From NCBI GenBank assembly GCA_030613445.1, contig JAUWLY010000037.1:1-13939 (forward strand): DNA of 13,939 bases. Reading direction: 5' to 3'. Below are positions 1 to 7,805 of this stretch, one piece after another. Below the pieces are notes generated by a model. That model was not told the origin of the DNA and did not search any database. It saw only the letters and a list, made by a program, of their open reading frames with translations. Position 1 is the stretch's first letter; every line of letters starts with the position of its first letter. Source of the stretch: Candidatus Stahliibacteriota bacterium (GTDB lineage: Bacteria > Hydrothermota > Tepidihabitantia > SM23-42). The position numbers and the translations under genes are program-made.

Positions 1-1971
1 AAAAAAGTCGCCTTTTACTATTTGCCCAACGCTCTTGGGCGGGCAGAAGGAAACCTTGGGGATCGGTGAAAAACCTTTGGTAAACTGAATCGGTAAGTCT
101 GACCTACGCAGCGCACGATATATGGTCCTTGTAATATCTAAATGTGAAGCATATCTGAACACTTCTCCAACTGAGTATTTTACTCTAAAAAGACGGGATT
201 GCGGTTTTCTTTCCGTGTGCCGACCGTAATGCACATATCTCTCGGTACTCGCTGAATGCTTCACCATCTTACCATCACAAGCTCCGCAGTTTGAGCAGTT
301 GTCATAAAAGCAGTTCTCGGTTGTTATTGCCTTTTCGGCGCGCGCAAATTCTTCTTTTAAAAAATCTTTTTTAATGCCAACATCAAGGAAATCCCATGGA
401 TGTTCTTTTTTTGGCTTTAAATACTCATTTGGATCAATACCCACTTCATCAAATGCCTGCTGCCAGCGCGAAAAATCAAAACCTTCACGCCACTCTTCAA
501 ACTTTCCGCCTTGTTTATATACAGCTTCGATAACCGGAAAAACCCTCGCATCGGCTTTTGACATAACCGCTTCAATAAAAGAAACCTCAGGATCCTGATA
601 CTTAATATCTACACGACGTCTCTTCATCTGCCTGATAATAGAGATCTTTTCATGTAGCTCGCTCAATGACTCCATTGCTACATCCTGGAATGGTGTATGC
701 GGTTTTGGAATAAAGGGATTAACTGATAACTTTACCCCACCCTTGGGGTATGCCTTCAGTATTTGATTCACTAGTTTATCCATTTCTTTAATGTCCGCAT
801 TCTTTTCAAAAGGTAACCCGATCATGAAATACAGTTTCACCTGTTTCCAACCCAGTTTATGGGCTGAATGAATTGATGCAATAAGTTTCTCGTTAGAAAA
901 TGGTTTGTTTAACTTGCGCCTTAGATTCTCACTCGCCGTCTCCGGAGCAAACGTCAAGCCAGTCTTCTTGATTTCCTTAAGGAGTAAACCCAAATCTTCA
1001 GTGAATAATTCACCACGCATGGCAGGGAGTGAAATATTTACCATCTTCTTTCTAAGTATTACATTTAGCCGTCTTATCATATTTAGCAAATCAGGATAAT
1101 CAAGGATAGAAAATGACAGCAACGAGATTTCTTCCCAACCTGTTTCTCTTATGCCTTTCTCAACCGCTCTGATGATTTCTTGTTCTGGCCGAATTCTCAG
1201 TGGGCGATTAACGTAGCCGGCTTGACAAAAACGACAGCCCCAAGTGCATCCTCTCATTACTTCAATCGCGAGCCGGTCATGGACAATTTCGCAAATGGGT
1301 AATATCGGAGACGAAGGCAATGTTTTCTCATCGAGCCGATGCACAGATAATTTCTTAATAGTTGTTTTGTATTCGTGTATCAGAGGAACCCAAACACCCT
1401 CGAGTTTTGACATCGCTTCAAGCCGACGATTTTTCTTTTCTTTGGGGATCTCTTTCAAAATAGCGGCGATCTGGCAGATAACTTCTTCTCCATCGCCGAT
1501 TACAAAAAGATCGAAAATCGGTGAAAGCGGTGTCGGGTTCAAGACTGCAGGACCACCAGCAATGAGGATAGGGTGGGTTTTATCACGAGCTGAACTTAAA
1601 AAGGGAATTTGGGCGAGTTCCAGCAAATAAAGCACAGTTGTGTAGCATAATTCGCTTTGCAAGGAGAAACCAAGCATGTCAAAGTTATTTATTGGCTGTT
1701 TGGTCTCTAATCCATAAAGGGGGATATTATGCACATTTAGTCGTTCGCCAAAATCAGGCCATGGAGCAAATACTCGCTCGCATTGTACGCCATCTTCCTG
1801 GTTCAGAATATGGTAAAGGATTCGTATACCAAGATTAGACATGCCGATTTCGTACACTTCCGGGAATACAATGCCAACCTTAACAACCGGATCTTTCTTC
1901 ATTATAATATTGTATTCCCCAGCTGTATAACGTATTGGTTTCTTTACAAGCGGCAGGATGTTATCAAGCAT
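1..1971 (-). CDS. B12-binding-domain radical SAM protein fused to DUF2344 (TIGR03960 type), 3'-truncated by window edge
   Basis: The frame is open for 657 codons from ATG 1971 to base 1, with no stop, so the C-terminus lies outside the window. Residues ~1-200 resemble the B12-binding-like N-terminal domain (KKPIRYTAGEYN, then FAPWPDFGERL, then DMLGFSLQSELCYT). The radical SAM cluster motif is C242-TWG-C246-RF-C249 within VMRGCTWGCRFCQAG, which is highly characteristic of this family. A Cys-rich stretch (C554, C559, C562, C565) precedes the DUF2344 domain, which starts near residue 594 (SHLDITRTI, then LRRSDLPIQFTKGFSP). The family has an [4Fe-4S]/SAM core; its substrate is not established to my knowledge, although a link to RNA or ribosome modification is often suggested. 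The start is chosen from family similarity of the N-terminus; no good ribosome binding site precedes it. It follows the oxidoreductase operon by about 100 bp of repeat-like sequence and may be co-transcribed with it. Confidence 0.93.
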   Translation of the reverse strand, partial: MLDNILPLVKKPIRYTAGEYNIIMKKDPVVKVGIVFPEVYEIGMSNLGIRILYHILNQEDGVQCERVFAPWPDFGERLNVHNIPLYGLETKQPINNFDMLGFSLQSELCYTTVLYLLELAQIPFLSSARDKTHPILIAGGPAVLNPTPLSPIFDLFVIGDGEEVICQIAAILKEIPKEKKNRRLEAMSKLEGVWVPLIHEYKTTIKKLSVHRLDEKTLPSSPILPICEIVHDRLAIEVMRGCTWGCRFCQAGYVNRPLRIRPEQEIIRAVEKGIRETGWEEISLLSFSILDYPDLLNMIRRLNVILRKKMVNISLPAMRGELFTEDLGLLLKEIKKTGLTFAPETASENLRRKLNKPFSNEKLIASIHSAHKLGWKQVKLYFMIGLPFEKNADIKEMDKLVNQILKAYPKGGVKLSVNPFIPKPHTPFQDVAMESLSELHEKISIIRQMKRRRVDIKYQDPEVSFIEAVMSKADARVFPVIEAVYKQGGKFEEWREGFDFSRWQQAFDEVGIDPNEYLKPKKEHPWDFLDVGIKKDFLKEEFARAEKAITTENCFYDNCSNCGACDGKMVKHSASTERYVHYGRHTERKPQSRLFRVKYSVGEVFRYASHLDITRTIYRALRRSDLPIQFTKGFSPIPKVSFCPPKSVGQIVKGDFF

Positions 1972-1990
1972 GTTCTTTTAATGTTAAATA

Positions 1991-2085
1991 TCAAATGTCA
2001 ATTCAAACCCCAATTACAAATGCCAAATTTAGGATTAGGATTTTGTCATTCAATTTGACATTTGAACTTTGTTATTTGGAATTCC
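1991..2085. repeat. Degenerate AT-rich intergenic repeat with inverted arms
   Basis: The gap between the gamma subunit stop and the radical SAM start is built of variations on CAAATGTCAA/TTGACATTTG. An exact 11-bp inverted pair, TCAAATGTCAA (1991-2001) and TTGACATTTGA (2055-2065), is separated by 53 bases. Related words such as TTGTCATT, TGCCAAAT and GTTATTTGG fill the rest. The element begins right at the TAA stop of the gamma subunit gene (2074-2072). Similar low-complexity words are dispersed in many uncultured bacterial genomes; that this is a dispersed family here is inference from one copy. Confidence 0.6.
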
Positions 2086-2617
2086 CAAAGAGACTATATC
2101 CTTTTTCTAATGCCTTATCATTTAGAACTAATTGCTCATCATTGGCCTTTTTGTATCGTTTGCGCTGTGCATTCTTCAAAGTGCTCAAACTGAGCAAACC
2201 GGTTTTCTTCGCAAAAACACCAAGCATTACCATATTAGCAATACGTCCCTGACCCAATTCTTCAGCGAGTACATTAGCTTTTATTGGTATAACTGTAATG
2301 TCTTTTCGCTTGGGTTTTGACTTTATCAAAGCTTGGTTGTAAAGGAGTAAACCACCAGGTTTCACGGCCAGCTCAAAACGTGCTAAAGATGGTTCATTCA
2401 TGATTATAACCACATCAGGGCTCGCAACGATCGGCGACGCCACTGGTTCACTGGAAATAACGACTGAGCAATTAGCTGTTCCCCCGCGCATTTCAGCACC
2501 ATAAGAAGGAAAGAATGTTACATGTTTATCCTCGATCAAGCCAGCATGAGCAAGAATAATACCGGAACTAACAATACCCTGTCCGCCAAAACCTGAAATG
2601 ATTATCTCTTTCGTCAT
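2072..2617 (-). CDS. 2-oxoacid:ferredoxin oxidoreductase, gamma subunit
   Basis: 181-aa gamma subunit of a VOR/KOR-type 2-oxoacid:ferredoxin oxidoreductase, which contributes to CoA-dependent oxidative decarboxylation in the cytoplasm. Diagnostic features are the N-terminal GFGGQG motif (residues 9-14) and the SYGAEMRGGTANC segment (38-50); the length is normal for a free-standing gamma subunit. The frame is open a further 45 codons upstream, but the start at ATG 2617 is clear: AAGGAGG lies just upstream, the protein then begins MTKEIIISGFGG as in the family, and the start overlaps the TPP subunit's stop as ATGA (4 bp), so the two are translationally coupled. It is the last oxidoreductase gene before a repeat-filled gap. 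Confidence 0.95.
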   Translation of the reverse strand: MTKEIIISGFGGQGIVSSGIILAHAGLIEDKHVTFFPSYGAEMRGGTANCSVVISSEPVASPIVASPDVVIIMNEPSLARFELAVKPGGLLLYNQALIKSKPKRKDITVIPIKANVLAEELGQGRIANMVMLGVFAKKTGLLSLSTLKNAQRKRYKKANDEQLVLNDKALEKGYSLFGNSK

Positions 2618-3363
2618 TTTGCCTCCTTGGACCGATCTCGATATACTCCCAAGGAATAATACGCAGACATCACCTCTCCTGTCCACTTTTTTGCCTGCAC
2701 TGGTGTCTGCCCCCAACCAGTTGGGCACATTGATAGAATTTCGATAAGGCAAAATCCTTTGTCATCAATCTGGTTTTGAAATACGATTTTCAAGGCTTTT
2801 TTGGTCTTGACGACATTCTTTACTGTGTCCACAGCACAGCGCTCCAGATAATACGGACCATCAAGGCTGGCAAGCATTTCACAAACCTTCATGGGATAAC
2901 CATGTTTTCTAACGTCACGACCTTTTGGTGATGTTGTTGATTTCATACCTGGTAAGGTCGTCGGCGCCATCTGACCACCAGTCATACCAAAAATAGCATT
3001 ATTAATAAAAACAACGGTTATGTTTTCACTGCGCGCTGCCGCGTGAATAATTGCGGCAGTACCTATTGAACCAAGATCACCATCTCCCTGGTAACTAAAC
3101 ACAATACATTCTGGTCGCGCCCGTTTAATCCCGGCTGACACAGCCGGACCACGACCATGGGGAGGCTGAATCATATCGCAATTAAAATACTCATCAGCAA
3201 ATACTGAACACCCCACCGGCGCAATACCCACGGTTCTTTCTCTTATGCCCAGTTCGATGAGCAGCTCGCCGATAATACGATGGACAATACCATGACCGCA
3301 GCCAGGACAGTATCTCATTAGAGTATCCGTCAATCCCTCAGGTCTGCTGAAAAGCTTTTTCAT
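2614..3363 (-). CDS. 2-oxoacid:ferredoxin oxidoreductase, TPP-binding (beta) subunit
   Basis: 249-aa thiamine pyrophosphate subunit. Residues 19-25 read CPGCGHG. The TPP/Mg motif is GDGD (93-96) followed by NN (121-122) and GMTGGQ (126-131) with APTT. The TGGQ-APTT signature is typical of the VOR/KOR branch rather than of the pyruvate-specific (Por) branch. With the VorB-type subunit it forms the active site that decarboxylates a 2-oxoacid (branched-chain 2-oxoacid or 2-oxoglutarate) to an acyl-CoA and passes electrons to ferredoxin. The start ATG 3363 has GGGAGG upstream and overlaps the preceding gene as ATGA. Substrate choice cannot be settled from the sequence. Confidence 0.95.
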   Translation of the reverse strand: MKKLFSRPEGLTDTLMRYCPGCGHGIVHRIIGELLIELGIRERTVGIAPVGCSVFADEYFNCDMIQPPHGRGPAVSAGIKRARPECIVFSYQGDGDLGSIGTAAIIHAAARSENITVVFINNAIFGMTGGQMAPTTLPGMKSTTSPKGRDVRKHGYPMKVCEMLASLDGPYYLERCAVDTVKNVVKTKKALKIVFQNQIDDKGFCLIEILSMCPTGWGQTPVQAKKWTGEVMSAYYSLGVYRDRSKEAK

Positions 3364-4427
3364 CGTGCACCTCCCAGTACCGCCTCAATTTTTTTGAGTA
3401 TCTCCGGTGGTATTGGTACGCCGCCCCCTGGGCGCCCATGAAATTGGATATTTGAACGGCATTCAGTAGCGAGTTTCACATCGTCGATCATTTGACCACA
3501 ACTCATTTCAACAACCAAGAAATTCTCAATCCGTTTTGACATATCAGCGAGGACATCTGTTGGGAACGGCCATAGCGTGATTGGTCTGAGCAATCCTACT
3601 TTCAAGTTTTTTTCTCTAGCCATTCTCACGGCGGCACTTGCGATTCGCGAACTAGTACCATAGGCAACAACGACGAGATCAGCGTCGTCACAATATTCGT
3701 CCTTAAACCGTTGTTCATCACTTCTAATCTTGGCGTATTTCTCAGCCCTGCGCAAATTTAGCTCCTCAAGTCTACCTTGCTTCAGGTCATAAGAACGAAC
3801 CACTCTCCTCTCTCTTCCCTTACAGCCACAAAGAGCCCATTCTTTCTCTGGTAGACTCTTGGGATCAATCGGCTCAAATGAGAATTCAACTGCTTCCATC
3901 ATCTGCCCCAAAAGACCGTCAGCTAATATCAAAGCAGGGTTTCGATACTTCTCAGCTAACTCAAAAGCGAGTTTAGGAAATTCATAGAGGTCCTGCGCTG
4001 AATTTGGTGCTAAAGTTATGGTGAAATAATCACCGTGCCCACCACCCCGGGTTGCCTGGTAATAATCAGATTGCGCCGGTGCGATATTACCGAGTCCAGG
4101 ACCACCTCGAACTATGTTCACAACCAGTACTGGTATATCGGCACCCGCAATATATGATATCCCTTCTTGCATCAAACTAATACCTGGAGACGATGATGAT
4201 GTCATTGCTCTCTTACCTGCAGCGGCAGCACCAAAGAGCATGTTTATTGCAGCGATTTCACTTTCGGTCTGAACAAAAACTCCACCTTCCTCAATCATTC
4301 TTACAGACATGGATTCTGGTATCTCATTTTGCGGTGTGATGGGATAGCCCGCAAAAAACCGGCAGCCTGCTGCGATGACACCCTCAACTATTGCATGATT
4401 ACCATACATCAATTTCTTTTCAGCCAC
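3360..4427 (-). CDS. vorB: 2-oxoacid:ferredoxin oxidoreductase VorB/KorA-type (alpha) subunit
   Basis: 355-aa subunit closely resembling the group called 3-methyl-2-oxobutanoate dehydrogenase subunit VorB (KorA in other nomenclature). It carries GYPITPQNEIPE from residue 27, the QTESEIAAINM segment with the likely catalytic Glu at 55 or 57, TSSSSPGISLMQEGISY (76-92), and RGGPGLGN followed by GGGHGDY. A transketolase-C-like domain follows from about residue 240. I chose the GTG start at 4427 because AAAGGAG lies six bases upstream and the product then begins MAEKKLMYGNHAI as in the family; an in-frame extension to 4490 overlaps the ferredoxin gene and lacks similarity. It lies 10 bp after the ferredoxin stop and overlaps the TPP gene by 4 bp. 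The symbol reflects similarity, not proven substrate. Confidence 0.93.
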   Translation of the reverse strand: MAEKKLMYGNHAIVEGVIAAGCRFFAGYPITPQNEIPESMSVRMIEEGGVFVQTESEIAAINMLFGAAAAGKRAMTSSSSPGISLMQEGISYIAGADIPVLVVNIVRGGPGLGNIAPAQSDYYQATRGGGHGDYFTITLAPNSAQDLYEFPKLAFELAEKYRNPALILADGLLGQMMEAVEFSFEPIDPKSLPEKEWALCGCKGRERRVVRSYDLKQGRLEELNLRRAEKYAKIRSDEQRFKDEYCDDADLVVVAYGTSSRIASAAVRMAREKNLKVGLLRPITLWPFPTDVLADMSKRIENFLVVEMSCGQMIDDVKLATECRSNIQFHGRPGGGVPIPPEILKKIEAVLGGAR

Positions 4428-4437
4428 GTCATCTCCT

Positions 4438-4647
4438 TTATTTATAAACCTCGATTGCTGGTTCTGGACAGACCATATAGCAAAAACCACAAGCTTTGCA
4501 TTGTTCCATATCAGTAATCATTGCTGGGTGATAACCGCTTGAGTTGATTCGGTCAGGTGCAAGGATAAGAATATCCACCGGGCACACATCATCACAGCAT
4601 AACCCGCAGCCCTTGCAAACTTCATCCAAAATCTTGACTTCAGGCAT
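4438..4647 (-). CDS. 2-oxoacid:ferredoxin oxidoreductase, ferredoxin-like (delta) subunit
   Basis: 69-aa dicluster 4Fe-4S protein that leads the oxidoreductase operon and should carry electrons from the TPP site to free ferredoxin. The second cluster motif is canonical (C50-x2-C53-x2-C56-x3-C60-P). The first is C11-x2-C14-x2-C17, an extra C18, then C22-P, so the last spacing is four rather than three residues. The start is ATG 4647, with AAAGGAG six bases upstream; a TTG one codon earlier would be too close to that site. A consensus-like promoter lies about 120 bp upstream. The four genes are packed with gaps or overlaps of 10 bp or less. Confidence 0.94.
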   Translation of the reverse strand: MPEVKILDEVCKGCGLCCDDVCPVDILILAPDRINSSGYHPAMITDMEQCKACGFCYMVCPEPAIEVYK

Positions 4648-4768
4648 CAAACTCTCCTTTCTGAATTGTCAGGCAAGTCTGCCTTTTAAATTTAACTTCA
4701 AGAAAATATGCGCCGATTTGTCCTTTATCTATAAACAGAAGTCAGTTTCTGTGTTTTCTCACCAGCAT

Positions 4769-4796
4769 ATTGTATCTAAGAATCCCGCCAAGTCAA
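4769..4796 (-). promoter_or_regulatory. Sigma70-type promoter of the 2-oxoacid:ferredoxin oxidoreductase operon
   Basis: On the minus strand, TTGACT (4796-4791), a 16-bp spacer and TACAAT (4774-4769). It predicts transcription from about 4762 and a leader of roughly 115 nt before the ferredoxin start. The leader can form a 6-bp hairpin (ACAGAA/TTCTGT, 4735-4752) and a 5-bp one at about 4671-4684; neither looks like a known riboswitch. Confidence 0.75.
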
Positions 4797-4849
4797 GTAC
4801 TACCCACAAAACGTAAAGGCTTATTCTGTAAAATCTGGTCTTGCTCTGC

Positions 4850-6625
4850 ATGAATTCTGGTATTGACAGAAAACAAATTTGCCTTATAATATGGGCACTT
4901 ATGCTCTTTTTACTATTATTTTTCGTTTCTCAATTTACTACTGAGTATCAACATTTTGTCGATTCTCCGGCAAGTGATTCGATTTTTGTCAGTCTAACCA
5001 GAGGGGATTATGCAATATCAGAGTTTGCCGATAATCCTGTTGTACTCTGGTTCTGGCGCAGTAATTCCGGTGATGCTCAGGCTGACTCGCTCCTTGCGAA
5101 AAACCACATGCGAAGGAATTTCTATCTTTCGGCAGTTCTTAGATGGGAAGCAAAACAGACCTCCGACTACGAGACAAAAGTCAATAAACTACATCTTGCT
5201 ACCCACTTCGATTCAGCGGCAGCTGAGAATTTCTTGTCCTTTATATCCTTAGCCATTATGCGCCGTGATCTCAGGCATATCAAAACAGCCTTTTTTCTAC
5301 CGATATTTTCCGATTTCAGAAATCAGCTTTTTGCCATGACCAACTTGATAATTTTGGCCATTGCCATTGCATTTCTTTCAGGTATCGTATTTGTTCTAGT
5401 CAAAATCGTCTATTATCTACCTGCCTTAAGCCATCAGGTTTGGCCAAGAAAGCATGTTCCATTCATGGATATTTTCAAGGTGCTAATACTCCTAATACCA
5501 GTCATCGTACTTCGTAACCTATATCTTATTTACGTATGCTATGCATTTTTGTTGATGTTCATTATGACAAAACGGGAAAAGAACTGGCTAAGATTGAATC
5601 TTATTTCTTTAGTCCTGATATTTATCCTTTCCCTACCCATCAACAATTTCATAATCTTCCTTAAAGAAAATAGTCACAGCAATCAAATATATCAGCTTGT
5701 TACTTATGATACCGCAATTAAGGTGATGGAGATTGAACGTATTGATGAGGAATTCTTGGCATATGGACTCAAACAACAAGGGAACTTAGAACAAGCTCTA
5801 TCGATATATGAAGATCGGTTTTATGGTGGCGCGCGCAATGTTGCAGTCATCAACAATCTCGCTAATATCTACTGCCTTTATGGTGAAACTGCCCTTGCTG
5901 AATCGCTGTATAATCTGGCGATATTGGCCAGTGACCGCGGTGAACCATATTTCAATATGGGTTTGTTGAAACTGAAAAATATCGAGTACTCAGAATCGTC
6001 AAAATACATGAAAGAAGCTCGTCGAAAAGGTTTTTCCAGTCCCCAAAAGAACCCGGTTGATATCAAGCCCGATAATGTTGATTTTTATAAACACGTACTT
6101 GCTGAAGAGTTGGAAACCGAGGGCCTCCTTAGAACCACTCATATAATCCCTCTAATCATCATTATGATCATGAGCTTCCTGCCTTTTGGACTACGCCCTC
6201 CATTCTACTGCAGCAGCTGCAGACGACCTATATGTAAAGATTGTTTGAAAGAGGTCGATGGGGAAACTATCTGTCAAGATTGTTTTACAGGATTTAAATC
6301 CACAAAAAAGACTGAGATTGAACAAGATTTACGGAGAACAGTCGGAAGAAACCGAAAGAGAATCAAAAGAATCATACTCTACGCGCTAAATATGATCGTT
6401 CCGGGCGCAGGTTTGATATATATTAGAAAACATCTAACTGGTATGATTTTGGTGTGTCTTGTACTGCTTGGTTATATCCCTCTATTCTTGCCCCATATCT
6501 TTCTGAAACCTATGGGTTGGATAACGCTTCCTTCAGGTTCAATTGTCTTCGCTTTTGCCGGGATTATCGCTATTATATGCTATGTTATATCCTTTTACAT
6601 GATCAAGGAGCACCATGCCGATTGA
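4850..6625 (+). CDS. Multi-pass membrane protein with TPR repeats and a zinc-finger-like Cys cluster
   Basis: 591 aa from ATG 4850; I do not recognise a named family. Residues 10-29 form an N-terminal membrane anchor preceded by Arg-Lys, then a ~130-aa probably extracytoplasmic segment. Membrane segments follow at ~162-187, ~209-240 and ~250-272. Residues ~299-400 hold about three TPR-like units (LKQQGNLEQALSIYE, then NLANIYCLYGETALAESLY). Another membrane segment (~432-449) leads into C454/C457, C462/C465 and C475/C478, three CxxC pairs resembling a B-box/zinc-ribbon-like metal site. A basic linker and three more hydrophobic segments (~507-525, 529-553, 563-586) follow; the first contains MIVPGAGLIYI, like small TM2-type membrane domains. 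The start is uncertain: ATG 4850 gives a proper anchor but has no ribosome binding site, and a perfect promoter lies just inside the frame, which would favour ATG 4901. The stop overlaps the next gene by 11 bp. Confidence 0.85.
   Translation: MNSGIDRKQICLIIWALMLFLLLFFVSQFTTEYQHFVDSPASDSIFVSLTRGDYAISEFADNPVVLWFWRSNSGDAQADSLLAKNHMRRNFYLSAVLRWEAKQTSDYETKVNKLHLATHFDSAAAENFLSFISLAIMRRDLRHIKTAFFLPIFSDFRNQLFAMTNLIILAIAIAFLSGIVFVLVKIVYYLPALSHQVWPRKHVPFMDIFKVLILLIPVIVLRNLYLIYVCYAFLLMFIMTKREKNWLRLNLISLVLIFILSLPINNFIIFLKENSHSNQIYQLVTYDTAIKVMEIERIDEEFLAYGLKQQGNLEQALSIYEDRFYGGARNVAVINNLANIYCLYGETALAESLYNLAILASDRGEPYFNMGLLKLKNIEYSESSKYMKEARRKGFSSPQKNPVDIKPDNVDFYKHVLAEELETEGLLRTTHIIPLIIIMIMSFLPFGLRPPFYCSSCRRPICKDCLKEVDGETICQDCFTGFKSTKKTEIEQDLRRTVGRNRKRIKRIILYALNMIVPGAGLIYIRKHLTGMILVCLVLLGYIPLFLPHIFLKPMGWITLPSGSIVFAFAGIIAIICYVISFYMIKEHHAD
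4863..4890 (+). promoter_or_regulatory. Perfect consensus sigma70 promoter inside the 5' end of the TPR membrane protein frame
   Basis: TTGACA (4863-4868), a 16-bp spacer and TATAAT (4885-4890) on the plus strand, exact matches to both boxes. The predicted start of transcription is about 4897, just before the in-frame ATG at 4901. It drives the TPR/DUF4388 gene pair if real; if so, translation from ATG 4850 would need a second upstream promoter, which I do not see. Confidence 0.65.
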
Positions 6626-7586
6626 GGGTGATCTAAAAAGCCTTAATCTATCGAGTGTTTTGCAATTGATAGCACAGGAAAACCTTACTGGTGTGTTGAA
6701 ACTCAAGCGCCGAAACGAAATAGTGGACATCGGTTTTTCCAAGGGACAGATAACCGGAGCTTTCTACGAAAAAGGAGATAAGTCTGAAAGAATGGAGAAA
6801 TATCTCCTAAGATCTGGGATTATCGGAAAGAATGTGTACGAGCTCGTCGAGGAAATATACCAGGAAACAAAAAGACCGATCATGAACATCATTCTAGAAG
6901 ACAAATATGTGACAATGGCTCAAGTAGAAAATATGATAAAATTCAAAATCCAGGAAGTAATTGACGAAATCTTCACCTGGGACAACGGTGCATTCAAATT
7001 CGAGCAACACTCTATCATCTATCCCAAAAGCATGATAAAAATCCGGCTGAATACTGAAGGTCTGATACTAGAAGCAGCCCGTCGCTCCGACGAATGGGCA
7101 AAAATAAGCAAGTCTATAGCTTCAGGTGATATCGTCTTCAAAAAGGTTGAGCGACCTGAACTCAAGCTGAAGCCATCGGATGAAGAAGAGCGCGTCCTGT
7201 CCTTGCTAAACGGTCATCGTAGTGTTGATGACCTCATTGAACTATCAGGGTTAGGAAAATTTCGTACTTATTCATATTTTTATCGGCTATTATCTACTGG
7301 CCAGATTGAAATGTCGTATGCGAAACCTAGACCAAAAAAGGCTCGTCCGAAGATAAAATTATCTCTCAAATTCTTGCGTGCGCCAATTACTCTAACAATC
7401 ATCGTCATTGTTCTCCTAATAGAATTTTTTATTGGCAATTATTTCTCGGATCATAGCGTATTAACTATTGATTTGATCAGAGATGATTTTTATGAAAGTG
7501 ATCGTGGATATTATCAGGATATTTTCTTTTACAAACATAACCGAAGAGCATCGGTAAAAGAAGTTATTGAAATCTTTGAGAAATAA
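6615..7586 (+). CDS. DUF4388 (PATAN-like) protein with a C-terminal membrane segment
   Basis: 323 aa. The N-terminus MPIEGDLKSLNLSSVLQLIA followed by LTGVLKLKRRNEI and a GFSKGQITGAFY segment is the DUF4388 fold, known from response-regulator-type and gliding/signalling proteins. It continues to about residue 150. Residues ~188-232 (EEERVLSLLNGHRSVDDLIE, then LGKFRTYSYFYRLLSTGQIE) look like a winged-helix DUF4388-associated region. A basic stretch precedes a membrane segment at ~256-275, leaving ~48 residues on the far side. It begins 11 bp inside the TPR protein gene, with AAGGAG five bases upstream of the ATG, so the two are coupled and probably work together at the membrane. The function is unknown; a signalling or protein-interaction role is inference. 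Confidence 0.87.
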   Translation: MPIEGDLKSLNLSSVLQLIAQENLTGVLKLKRRNEIVDIGFSKGQITGAFYEKGDKSERMEKYLLRSGIIGKNVYELVEEIYQETKRPIMNIILEDKYVTMAQVENMIKFKIQEVIDEIFTWDNGAFKFEQHSIIYPKSMIKIRLNTEGLILEAARRSDEWAKISKSIASGDIVFKKVERPELKLKPSDEEERVLSLLNGHRSVDDLIELSGLGKFRTYSYFYRLLSTGQIEMSYAKPRPKKARPKIKLSLKFLRAPITLTIIVIVLLIEFFIGNYFSDHSVLTIDLIRDDFYESDRGYYQDIFFYKHNRRASVKEVIEIFEK

Positions 7587-7598
7587 ATTACCAGTTGA

Positions 7599-7805
7599 TT
7601 GATAATTTGAAACGGCATTAGTACCGTTTCAAATGGTTCGTATCTTATCTTTATTCGAATACCAAAAAACCGTAATGGCAGTTCACTTCAGTAGATTGAT
7701 CTACATTATCAGTCGACTTCCTCAAACCAAGTCCTAATGCAAAAGGGCAAGCGCGACCACTGCAGCATTGCTAAATCGAGCCTTGATGATTTGGAACGGC
7801 ATTAG
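7599..7805. repeat. Non-coding segment bounded by 23-bp direct repeats
   Basis: Two copies of a 23-bp sequence containing AACGGCATTAG lie at 7599-7621 and 7783-7805 and match at 21 of 23 positions, 184 bp apart. The left copy forms one arm of the hairpin after the DUF4388 gene; the right copy supplies the stop codon of the zinc-ribbon gene. Between them I see no credible gene, only a small palindrome (GTAGAT/ATCTAC, 7691-7704). It could be a remnant of a short mobile or recombined element. No transposase is present. Confidence 0.5.
7605..7634 (+). terminator. Hairpin after the DUF4388 gene, possible terminator
   Basis: An exact 11-bp stem (ATTTGAAACGG / CCGTTTCAAAT) with an 8-nt loop, beginning 19 nt after the DUF4388 stop. 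The sequence after it is T-rich but has no clean T-run, so termination or mRNA 3'-end protection is likely rather than certain. Confidence 0.5.

Noticed and set aside
1972..2010. TTGACA-like box just upstream of the radical SAM start as a promoter
   Set aside because: The TTGACA belongs to the CAAATGTCAA repeat and no -10 box lies at a 16-18 bp spacing.
2618..2752. In-frame upstream extension of the gamma subunit
   Set aside because: It lies inside the TPP subunit gene, lacks family similarity, and the ATG at 2617 has a strong AAGGAGG.
4651..4849. A riboswitch in the leader of the oxidoreductase operon
   Set aside because: Only two small hairpins are visible and none of the known riboswitch core motifs is present.
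7674..7736. 20-codon open frame (ATG 7674) within the direct-repeat segment
   Set aside because: No ribosome binding site and no recognisable sequence; too short to support.
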